Source: an uncultured Candidatus Saccharibacteria bacterium (GTDB lineage Bacteria > Patescibacteriota > Saccharimonadia > Saccharimonadales > Saccharimonadaceae). Taken from it: a stretch of 22,798 nucleotides of DNA. Shown here in pieces: positions 8,817-14,905 of the stretch (its first letter is position 1; every line of letters starts with the position of its first letter). The notes beneath the pieces were generated by a model. It was not told the DNA's origin and searched no databases. It was given only the letters and a program-made list of their open reading frames with translations. Location of the stretch: contig CALIXF010000004.1 of assembly GCA_938046735.1 (NCBI GenBank), forward strand, positions 1 through 22,798, in the 5' to 3' direction. Both the position numbers and the translations under genes were made by a program.

Positions 8817-10169
8817 ATGCGTAAACATCAAACTGATAAAAGAATCTTTATTGCCACCTTTATTTTGATATTAATCGGTACAATCATGGTGAGTATTATT
8901 GGACCATCCTACACAAATATTCAGAATATTGCTTATGGTCGAAATGATGATCCAAACCAAACTTTTAAAAGTCAGATTTTGTATGTTGTATTAGCTTTTT
9001 TAACAATGATTTTTTTCTTAAAACTGCCGCTTAAACAAACCGACATTGCGGGTAGTAAACAGAGGAAAGTATTAAAAATAACAAGTAAACTGCCAGAATT
9101 TTTGATGTTTGGTAGTTTAACTCTTTGCCTCCTAATGTTTATTAGTGCATTAACTGTGAAATTGCCGTTTGTTGGCTGTGCACTTGGTGCTTGTCGTTGG
9201 TTAAATTTGGGCTTTTTACAATTACAGGTAGCGGAGTTAGTGAAATTTGGTGCATTGTTTTATTTTGCAAAAATTTGTACTGAATATCGGGAGGCTGGTG
9301 GTTTTTCTGGTAGAAAAACGGAAGAATTAAGGCGTGGTGATATTGATTTAAGAAACATTAAGAACTACCAGAACGAGATTAAAACGAGAATGCAAAGTGC
9401 TAAAAAGCAGAAAGGTCAGGTTGAAAATGCAATAGTTTTGATAAAGGATTTCTTAAAAAAGAAAGATGGATATGCTTTTTGGGTAAGATATGTTGGAACG
9501 CTACTACTGGCAGTATTCTTTCTGGTGGTTGCGCAGAAAGATTTGGGGTCTGCATTGCCATTAATTGCGATGGCTCTTGCGATGTTATTGGTGAGCGGGG
9601 CGGGGGCAAAGGTTTTTTTGACGATTGCGGTGACAGGGTTAATTTTTGCAGGATTAGCGATGAGTTCACCACATCGACAAGAACGTCTAAAAGGTTTCTT
9701 GGAGGGTGATTCTTCAAACGCTTACCATATTAATAATGCTTTAATTGCGATTGGCTCGGGTGGACTATTTGGGGTGGGGATTGGCAATAATGTACAAACT
9801 GCTGGGTATTTGCCAGAGTCGATTACGGACTCAATGTTTGCCGTGATTGGAGAGACGATTGGATTTGTGGGGATTATAGTGGTGTTGTTTTTCTACTATA
9901 TGTTGTTATCGAGAATTTTAAAAGTTGCGGATTGCACGCGAGAGAGTTATTATCAGTTAATTGCGATTGGTATTTTTGCATGGCTGGCTGGGCATGTGGT
10001 GGTGAATATCGCAGCTATGACTGGGTTGGTGCCACTAACTGGTATTACCCTGCCATTGCTTTCAAAGGGGGGTACTAGCTTAATTTTGAATATGGCGATT
10101 ATTGGTTTGGCATTAAATATTTCACAGTATACAATGAGATCAGACTTAACAGATGTGGAAAGGAAATAA
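8817..10169 (+). CDS. ftsW: SEDS peptidoglycan polymerase FtsW with an unusual cytoplasmic insertion
   Basis: 450 aa, longer than the usual 370-410. SEDS landmarks are GACRWLNLGFLQLQVAELVKF (123-143, written here as one family block), QKDLGSALPL near 240, ITDSMFAVIGETIGFVG with its conserved acidic residue, and LPLLSKGGTSLI near the C terminus. It should polymerise lipid II into glycan strands with FtsI. A charged insertion of about 65-70 residues (155-224), rich in Lys, Arg, Glu and Gln, sits in the loop before the QKDLG segment and is predicted cytoplasmic. FtsW is preferred over RodA because of the gene order. It lies 10 bp after mraY. Confidence 0.93.
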   Translation: MRKHQTDKRIFIATFILILIGTIMVSIIGPSYTNIQNIAYGRNDDPNQTFKSQILYVVLAFLTMIFFLKLPLKQTDIAGSKQRKVLKITSKLPEFLMFGSLTLCLLMFISALTVKLPFVGCALGACRWLNLGFLQLQVAELVKFGALFYFAKICTEYREAGGFSGRKTEELRRGDIDLRNIKNYQNEIKTRMQSAKKQKGQVENAIVLIKDFLKKKDGYAFWVRYVGTLLLAVFFLVVAQKDLGSALPLIAMALAMLLVSGAGAKVFLTIAVTGLIFAGLAMSSPHRQERLKGFLEGDSSNAYHINNALIAIGSGGLFGVGIGNNVQTAGYLPESITDSMFAVIGETIGFVGIIVVLFFYYMLLSRILKVADCTRESYYQLIAIGIFAWLAGHVVVNIAAMTGLVPLTGITLPLLSKGGTSLILNMAIIGLALNISQYTMRSDLTDVERK

Positions 10170-10175
10170 TTTTTG

Positions 10176-11438
10176 ATGAAAGTACTAGTGGTTGGTGGTG
10201 GATCTGGCGGGCATATTACGCCAGCGATGTCTGTAATTCGCGAGCTCCTTTTAAAGTATCCAAATACCCAAGTAGAATTTTGGACTGATCGTAAGTACTA
10301 TAAAAATATTTTGAATTTGGCAAATGAAATGTCTGTTGGCTGGGGTGAAGAGGAGAAAAAAAGCCATAAAAATAGACAATATATTCGAGTGCGGAAGATT
10401 TTTGCGGGAAAATTTCGACGTTATCATGGCTTGAAATTAAAGGATTATTTTGACCAAGGGGCAAGAACATTTTTTGACGTGGTGTTTGGAAATATTGTTA
10501 GTGTGATTGGTTTTGGTATGGGATATATACAATCATTTTTTCGATTGATTAATAAAAAACAAAGGCCAGATGTTATTTTTTTGAAAGGTGGATTTGTAGG
10601 GTTGCCAGTAGGATTGGTTGCGGGTTTTTTGAAAATTCCTTACGTATTGCATGAGTCGGACGCGGTATTTGGATTGACTAATCGTATTTTGATGAAGAAA
10701 GCGGTAAAAATTGCGACTGGTGTACCAGTTGAATCTGAAAAGTATGGAGAAGAGGTGGCGAAAAAGATTGAGTGGGTGGGGATTCCAGTAGCACCAGAAT
10801 TTGTACCAGTTTCAGCTTCCGTGCAAAATGATTTAAAAAGAGAACTTGGTTTTAATTCTAGAAAGAAGCTAGTGATAATTACGGGGGGATCACAGGGTTC
10901 AGAGCATTTAAATTTAGTTGTAAATGAGATTTTAGAAAAGTTACTTGAGAAGGCAAGTGTGGGACTCGTCGCAGGAAGAAAATATTATGACGATATGCTG
11001 GAACTTAAAGAATTTGAAAAATGGAGTAAGGCAAAGTTAAATTCGGATTTTAGGATGTGGAATTTTTCGCCAAAAATGAGTGAAATTCTAGGAGCAGCAG
11101 ATTTGGTGGTATCAAGGGCGGGGGCTACAACAATTACAGAATTAGCAGCTTTGGAAAAACCAGTGGTTTTGGTGCCTTTTGAAAAATTACCCGGTGGACA
11201 TCAAACAAAAAATGCGGAAAGGCTGAATAAGTCAAATGCAGTAGAAATGATCTTGGATGGTAAGATGATGGAAAAACCGGAACTTTTGCTGAACAAAATA
11301 ATTAAACTGCTTGAAGATGATGAAAAGAGGGCGGAGCTAGCAAAGAATCTACATGATCTGTCAAAACCAGATGCATCAAAGAGGATGATGGAGATTATTG
11401 TAGAAGCAAAAAATAAAAAATGGGTGGAAAAGGAATGA
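10176..11438 (+). CDS. murG: UDP-GlcNAc:lipid I GlcNAc transferase
   Basis: 420 aa from the ATG at 10176; a TTG at 10173 is an alternative start. MurG adds GlcNAc to lipid I at the cytoplasmic face, producing lipid II. Family motifs: GGGSGGHITPA near the N terminus, HESDAVFGLTNR in place of the usual HEQN block, ITGGSQGSEHLN starting the C-terminal domain, and the UDP-GlcNAc site SRAGATTITELAAL with GGHQTKNAERL. The protein is about 60 residues longer than usual. The extra length lies at about residues 45-120 and includes a hydrophobic/aromatic stretch (FFDVVFGNIVSVIGFG) that may hold it to the membrane. The stop overlaps the ftsQ start (ATGA). Confidence 0.94.
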   Translation: MKVLVVGGGSGGHITPAMSVIRELLLKYPNTQVEFWTDRKYYKNILNLANEMSVGWGEEEKKSHKNRQYIRVRKIFAGKFRRYHGLKLKDYFDQGARTFFDVVFGNIVSVIGFGMGYIQSFFRLINKKQRPDVIFLKGGFVGLPVGLVAGFLKIPYVLHESDAVFGLTNRILMKKAVKIATGVPVESEKYGEEVAKKIEWVGIPVAPEFVPVSASVQNDLKRELGFNSRKKLVIITGGSQGSEHLNLVVNEILEKLLEKASVGLVAGRKYYDDMLELKEFEKWSKAKLNSDFRMWNFSPKMSEILGAADLVVSRAGATTITELAALEKPVVLVPFEKLPGGHQTKNAERLNKSNAVEMILDGKMMEKPELLLNKIIKLLEDDEKRAELAKNLHDLSKPDASKRMMEIIVEAKNKKWVEKE

Positions 11439-11974
11439 AACTAGGTAGAACGATTGCAGGCGACCGTGAATCAGTCGAGAGCGAGATAGTGAGGCAGAAA
11501 TTATTAGAAAAGAGGGAGAAAAAGAAAAGAGTACAGTTATTATTACTTGGTGTTGCAATTATAGCTATAGTAGTAATAGGGGTGGTGATTATTCAAAGTG
11601 CAGTAAAAAGAGTGCCGACGACTAGCCAGAAGAAGGTTGAGACTGTAAAATATGTGCCAACGGTGAGTATTATTGATGAAGATGGTTCAAATTATATAAC
11701 TGAACGTACTAAGCAATATGTTGGGTTGTTTGAAAAAGATGCAAAAGAGAGTGGACTTAAGATTATAAAAGCAATTATTCCGACAGGTAAGACGAGAGAA
11801 GTAGATCTTTACTTTGAGGGGCGTGATGAGTTTTATAAATGTAATTTGGATCGTGGAACGGCAGAAACGCTGGAAGATGTGATGAGAATGATCGAATATC
11901 TCAAGAAACGAGAGCTAAAAGTGAGTTATGTAGACGTGAGGATCGAGGGGCGTGCTTACTATAAAGCTTTATAG
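11435..11974 (+). CDS. ftsQ: FtsQ-like divisome protein lacking a POTRA domain
   Basis: 179 aa from the ATG at 11435, which overlaps the murG stop (ATGA); an in-frame ATG at 11420 is possible but has no ribosome binding site. The cytoplasmic N terminus is charged (1-33), one membrane helix spans 34-54, and the external part (77-179) ends in YVDVRIEGRAYYK, like the FtsQ/DivIB beta-domain end (DLRF...VYYK). Only about 20 residues separate the membrane from this domain, so the ~70-residue POTRA domain of normal FtsQ is absent. Its place after murG matches the usual dcw order (murG, murC, ftsQ) with murC missing. It is the last gene before a strong terminator. Confidence 0.72.
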   Translation: MKLGRTIAGDRESVESEIVRQKLLEKREKKKRVQLLLLGVAIIAIVVIGVVIIQSAVKRVPTTSQKKVETVKYVPTVSIIDEDGSNYITERTKQYVGLFEKDAKESGLKIIKAIIPTGKTREVDLYFEGRDEFYKCNLDRGTAETLEDVMRMIEYLKKRELKVSYVDVRIEGRAYYKAL

Positions 11975-12006
11975 GACAAGAGTCTAAGCTATAAATAGAG
12001 AGGAAA

Positions 12007-12033
12007 CCGTGGTGTTGAACCACGGTGTTTTTT
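12007..12033 (+). terminator. Intrinsic terminator of the ftsI-ftsQ operon
   Basis: A CCGTGGT/ACCACGG 7-bp stem with a GTTGA loop is followed by TGTTTTTT. It lies 32 nt after the ftsQ stop. Confidence 0.95.
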
Positions 12034-12469
12034 GAGGGGGTTAAACTTAATAATGAACGGGAGGCTTTAATAGAGTTTTAATCATCCTTTAAAAGAAATA
12101 TTAAGTAGCTGAGTTGTTTTAATTATGTTCGGTTTTTTGGGAGAATTATAGTTTTTATTAGAAAATAAGAGCTAAGAAATAGCAAGTAATGGATTGAATA
12201 AATATATCTATGATCAAGTATCTATTGTTCGGTTTTTTATAAAATATAAATTAGAAATTGCAAGGTAATAAAGCGAAGTGAATTAAAAAAGTTATAGGGA
12301 AGAGATGAAAGTTTTGCACAATTGTGGAAAAGTGAATACATAAATTGTTATAAAATAACAGAGGTAGGAATGAATAAAAATGACTGAGAAAAACAGAGAA
12401 AGATTTGCATTATATATGAACATGTGGAAAAGTAAGTTGAAAAACTTGTAAAAAATATTCAAAAAGCAC
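12034..12469. other. AT-rich gap with a repeated GTTCGGTTTTTT motif
   Basis: No gene is visible. The 12-mer GTTCGGTTTTTT occurs at 12127-12138 and again at 12227-12238, exactly 100 bp apart; a near copy is at 16785-16796. TGTGGAAAA occurs twice (about 12320 and 12423), one base away from a DnaA box complement. An AAGTT-GAAA-AACTT mini-hairpin lies near 12435-12450. These are described, not assigned a function. Confidence 0.45.
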
Positions 12470-12498
12470 TTGCATTATATAGCTAATGGCGCTAAACT
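12470..12498 (+). promoter_or_regulatory. Promoter-like site upstream of the 12662-12940 inverted repeat
   Basis: TTGCAT (12470-12475) and TAAACT (12493-12498) are 17 bp apart, giving a start near 12505. The transcript would run through a 26-codon frame (12552-12632, no good ribosome binding site) into the large inverted repeat. Confidence 0.45.
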
Positions 12499-12627
12499 AG
12501 GGTCAGTGGATAACAAAACAAAAACCACAAACAAAAAAGAAGATTAAAACAATGAATAATCAAGCGAGAAAGAATATGGAAAATAATCAAGATTATGAAG
12601 TGGTTCGCTTGGTAAAAAAGAACAATA

Positions 12628-12639
12628 GTTAAAGAGCAA
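12628..12639 (-). promoter_or_regulatory. boxA-like rRNA antitermination sequence
   Basis: On the minus strand the sequence reads TTGCTCTTTAAC, followed by TATT. This matches the boxA of E. coli rRNA operons over 12 bases. No 16S or 23S gene follows it on that strand. Because it is a short match, it could be chance; it is listed because other rRNA-like patches lie next to it on the same strand. Confidence 0.35.
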
Positions 12640-12661
12640 TCTTTTTGGCACATTAAAAAAT

Positions 12662-12940
12662 GTTTGAGGTCGATCAACTAGGAGTCTTGGCGCGCGTTTA
12701 GGAAACGCGTCATCAAAACCATTAGTACATCTATAAACACCTCCCAATTAACTCAACAAACAACCTACACAATAAGTCTCTCAACGGTTATAGATATATA
12801 TTCAGTCTTGCACTGAATAAAACTATAGCAGCATTTATTGTATAGAAAGATTAAGAAGAACCAGTAAAAGTTCTTAATCATTTAAACAAAAAATATACAA
12901 ACACAAACACGCTAAAATTTCTAGTTGAGCGATCTCAAAC
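12662..12940 (+). ncRNA. Candidate structured RNA (or MITE-like element) closed by a 33-position stem
   Basis: Bases 12662-12694 pair with 12908-12940 over 33 positions, with three mismatches (12673, 12686, 12693) and four G-U pairs. The 213 nt inside form further hairpins: CGCGTTT/AAACGCG (12693-12709, competing with the end of the stem), TTCAGT/ACTGAA inside TATAG/CTATA (about 12790-12828), and GATTAAGAA/TTCTTAATC (12849-12857 with 12871-12879). No ORF of note lies inside. The wobble pairs fit plus-strand RNA slightly better than minus-strand RNA. A non-autonomous transposon with 33-bp terminal inverted repeats is the main alternative, but no clear target duplication is seen. No known RNA family is recognised. 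Confidence 0.5.
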
Positions 12941-12977
12941 TAAAAGCTTCAATATAACAGAGAATAAAACTCTTTGA

Positions 12978-12983
12978 TATAAT
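12978..12983 (+). promoter_or_regulatory. -10 element for a probably leaderless rsmH mRNA
   Basis: TATAAT lies 6 nt before the rsmH ATG, so the transcript should begin at the start codon. There is no Shine-Dalgarno in the preceding 20 nt. Confidence 0.6.
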
Positions 12984-12989
12984 AGAAGC

Positions 12990-13868
12990 ATGGAAGAGCT
13001 TCATAAGCCAGTGTTACTATCGGAAGTTCTCGAGATTTTGCAGCCTGGTATGGGTGAATCGTATTTAGATTTGACGGCGGGTTATGCAGGTCATGCGGGA
13101 AAGATTTTGGCGGTTACGCGGAATTATAAAGAATCGGTTTTAGTCGACCGAGATGAAAATGCAATTAAAGTTCTAACAAAGAAGTACCCGGAAGGTGAAT
13201 TTGGTTTGGAAATTTTGCATGAAGATTTTTATAATGCGGCGCAGTCTTTAATCAAGTGTGGAAAAACTTTTGATATGATATTAGCTGATTTTGGAGTATC
13301 TTCACCGCAACTGGATAATTCGGAGCGGGGTTTTTCATTTATGCATGAGGGGGAATTGGATATGCGAATGGATCAAGCGCAGGATCTGTCAGCGGAAACG
13401 ATTGTGAACCATTGGTCGGAAAAAAGATTAATTGAAATTTTTGAGACATATGGGGAAGAATCGGTAGGCCTGGCAAGAAAACACGCAAGAGAAATTGTGT
13501 ATAACCGGCCATGGAAAACTACTAAAGAGTTAGCTGAGGATTTAAGTCCGAAAGGATGGTATGGAAAACACCCAGCGACTAAAGTTTTTCAGGCGATTAG
13601 AATTGCCGTAAATGATGAACTGGGCTTAATCGAGAGGACTTTACCGTTAATTCCGAAATTACTGAAACCGGGTGGACGTATTGCGATTATTACTTTTCAT
13701 AGTCTAGAAGATAGATTAGTGAAACAATATTTTAAGCGAGTCAGTTCACTGGGCGAAGAATCTGAATTAGAAATCTTAAATAAAACACCAATAGTTGCGG
13801 GCATGAATGAATTAGTTATCAATCCAAGAGCTAGAAGCGCAAAACTGAGGGCAGCTAGAAAAATTTAG
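12990..13868 (+). CDS. rsmH: 16S rRNA (cytosine-1402-N4)-methyltransferase
   Basis: 292 aa, normal for RsmH (MraW), which methylates N4 of C1402 in the decoding centre with S-adenosylmethionine. Motifs: HKPVLL (5-10), the SAM-binding DLTAGYAGHAGKIL (27-40; usual form is DxTxGxGGHS), ADFGVSSPQLDNSERGFSF at about 99-117, LDMRMD, and GGRIAIITFHSLEDR near the C terminus. It opens a second dcw fragment (rsmH-ftsL) that in most bacteria lies at the start of the cluster, before ftsI; here it sits after ftsQ. Confidence 0.96.
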   Translation: MEELHKPVLLSEVLEILQPGMGESYLDLTAGYAGHAGKILAVTRNYKESVLVDRDENAIKVLTKKYPEGEFGLEILHEDFYNAAQSLIKCGKTFDMILADFGVSSPQLDNSERGFSFMHEGELDMRMDQAQDLSAETIVNHWSEKRLIEIFETYGEESVGLARKHAREIVYNRPWKTTKELAEDLSPKGWYGKHPATKVFQAIRIAVNDELGLIERTLPLIPKLLKPGGRIAIITFHSLEDRLVKQYFKRVSSLGEESELEILNKTPIVAGMNELVINPRARSAKLRAARKI

Positions 13869-13946
13869 CAGATTGCTAAGCTAGTCTGAACGGGGATGGG
13901 CCGATGGTTTTTGGAATGATAAAAATAAAAATAAAAAGGAGGCAAT

Positions 13947-14012
13947 ATGCCAAAACAAATCATTGTCAAAAACTCATCTCGAGCACAGAAAATCAAAGTT
14001 AATTTTCGCTAG
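13947..14012 (+). CDS. 21-aa basic leader peptide
   Basis: The ATG at 13947 is preceded by AAGGAGG (13936-13942, 4 nt away), the strongest ribosome binding site in the window. The frame reads MPKQIIVKNSSRAQK and ends KVNFR before a TAG at 14010-14012; 6 of 21 residues are Lys or Arg. The stop codon lies inside the 5' strand of the helix that closes the RNA element at 14001-14345, so a ribosome ending here would melt that helix. It could be a regulatory leader peptide, or the first exon of a gene interrupted by a group I intron. It is too short to recognise by homology. Confidence 0.55.
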   Translation: MPKQIIVKNSSRAQKIKVNFR

Positions 14013-14345
14013 AGAAAAAATAATCTAGAATTTTAGTCTAAAGGCTATAATTTTGGGTGCTTCAGGCCCGTTTGGGCCTGCTATCGGGAAACTTTCGGAA
14101 ACGACAGAATCCCGACACGGTTGTTAAGTCAACTGGGATAAGTGTTTAACAAAAAAGATATGACCTTCCCGAAAACTCTTATCAACGATGCGGTGGTGCG
14201 GTTGGTAAGGGGTTTCGGTCTATGACGGGGTAAATTCGCTAAACGAAGGTACTCCGAACTAAAATAAACAACAAAACAAATAACAATAATTTAAAAAACT
14301 CTAATTAAAACCTTTGTTTTTGCTGAGAAGATTTTAGCGAGAGTT
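14001..14345 (+). ncRNA. Structured RNA with a group I intron-like core, between rsmH and ftsL
   Basis: Helices read from the sequence: a closing helix 14001-14014/14332-14345 (14 bp, four G-U); P2 CAGGCCC/GGGCCTG (14063-14080); P4 TCGGGA/TCCCGA (14084-14089/14110-14115), separated by AA on both sides from P5, which has a GAAA tetraloop (14092-14107); P7 GTCA/TGAC (14128-14131/14161-14164), preceded by a J8/7-like AAAAAGATA; a tentative P3, CTATC with GATAAG; and P9-type hairpins at 14169-14218 and 14226-14256. The order P2-P3-P4-P5-P6-P7-P3'-P8-P7'-P9, the AA joints around P4/P5 and the AAGATA before P7' are the group I P, Q, R and S landmarks. A guide-like GGTG (14056-14059) could pair with CGCT (14007-14010). 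About 250-300 nt, no ORF inside. It is not tmRNA, RNase P or SRP RNA by their key motifs. Confidence 0.6.
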
Positions 14346-14358
14346 TTTAAAGATAAAA

Positions 14359-14366
14359 AGCGAGGA
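14359..14366 (+). promoter_or_regulatory. ftsL ribosome binding site with a possible upstream antisense partner
   Basis: AGCGAGGA contains the GAGGA Shine-Dalgarno for ftsL (9 nt before the ATG). It repeats the AGCGAG of the 3' strand of the closing helix (14336-14341). The segment TTTTCGCT (14003-14010) can therefore pair either with 14336-14343 or, over 8 bp, with this ribosome binding site. Confidence 0.45.
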
Positions 14367-14375
14367 AAAATAAAA

Positions 14376-14792
14376 ATGCAGAGTGGAGTGAGAACTGTGC
14401 GACAACAGGGGTTTGGTAATTTGCGAGGAATGAGTTTGCGTAATACGAGTGATCGTCCTAGGACAAGTTACTTGGCTAATGCGGTGAGTTCAGGTTATTC
14501 TCGTAACCGTAATACAGTGCGACATCAAGCGAGGGGGATTGGACGAATTTCAGCAATTGCAATTTTAGTAATCGAAGTTTTTATGATTGGGTTGTTTTAT
14601 GTGTCTGAGCAATCAAAAGTAACGACATATGATTATAAGATGAGTGCAATGGATGCACAGATTGCTAATTTAGAGACAGAACGTGATGATCTTAAGGTGG
14701 AGCAAGCGAGGCTTAACTCTATTGCGAAAAATGCAAAATCGACTGTGGCGGCCAATATGGAAACAGCACGTGTTGCTGGCTATGCGGATTAG
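14376..14792 (+). CDS. ftsL: FtsL-like bitopic division protein
   Basis: 138 aa. A long basic, Ser/Arg/Asn-rich cytoplasmic N terminus (1-56) is followed by one membrane helix (57-76) and an external coiled-coil-like region with heptad hydrophobics (about 88-118, MDAQIANLETERDDLKVEQARL). Size, topology and position after rsmH match FtsL, which forms a complex with FtsQ and FtsB to activate FtsWI. Sequence conservation in this family is very low, so the call rests on topology and context; FtsB/DivIC is the alternative. The ATG at 14376 has GAGGA at 14362-14366, but the frame stays open upstream to 14295, so a longer product made after splicing or from another start cannot be excluded. Confidence 0.6.
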   Translation: MQSGVRTVRQQGFGNLRGMSLRNTSDRPRTSYLANAVSSGYSRNRNTVRHQARGIGRISAIAILVIEVFMIGLFYVSEQSKVTTYDYKMSAMDAQIANLETERDDLKVEQARLNSIAKNAKSTVAANMETARVAGYAD

Positions 14793-14838
14793 TTTTAACT
14801 TTTTAGTTTTGGCATTTTCTTATTCTCTATAAATATGG

Positions 14839-14894
14839 TAAAATAGGATTAATTTTTACGCATTAAGCCTGTTTTTTATGATGGGCAAAACAGG
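14839..14894 (+). promoter_or_regulatory. -10 element and leader hairpin of infB
   Basis: TAAAAT (14839-14844) is a likely -10 with a poor -35. The leader then forms a perfect 8-bp hairpin, CCTGTTTT (14868-14875) with AAAACAGG (14887-14894), ending 2 nt before the AAGGAG ribosome binding site. Such a position could tune ribosome access. Confidence 0.5.
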
Positions 14895-14905
14895 GAAGGA
14901 GAAAA

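Noticed and set aside
9479..9709. Plus-strand 76-aa frame inside ftsW
   Set aside because: It overlaps the clear SEDS coding frame and is Gly/Cys-rich shadow sequence.
12310..12520. Possible oriC: TGTGGAAAA twice and AGTGGATAA once in an AT-rich gap, with parAB 8 kb away
   Set aside because: Each site differs from a DnaA box by one base, there is no dnaA or dnaN gene, and gene direction (plus on the left, minus on the right) converges nearby instead of diverging.
12552..12632. 26-codon frame (MNNQARKNMENNQ...) after the 12470 promoter
   Set aside because: No Shine-Dalgarno and no recognisable features; too short to support alone, so it is only mentioned under the promoter.
14041..14260. tmRNA, RNase P RNA or SRP RNA at the rsmH-ftsL gap
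   Set aside because: The tmRNA start and TpsiC end, the RNase P GAGGAAAGTCC block and the SRP GGAAG core are all absent. ACAGAATCCCG resembles one RNase P segment but lies in P5/P4 of the group I-like fold.
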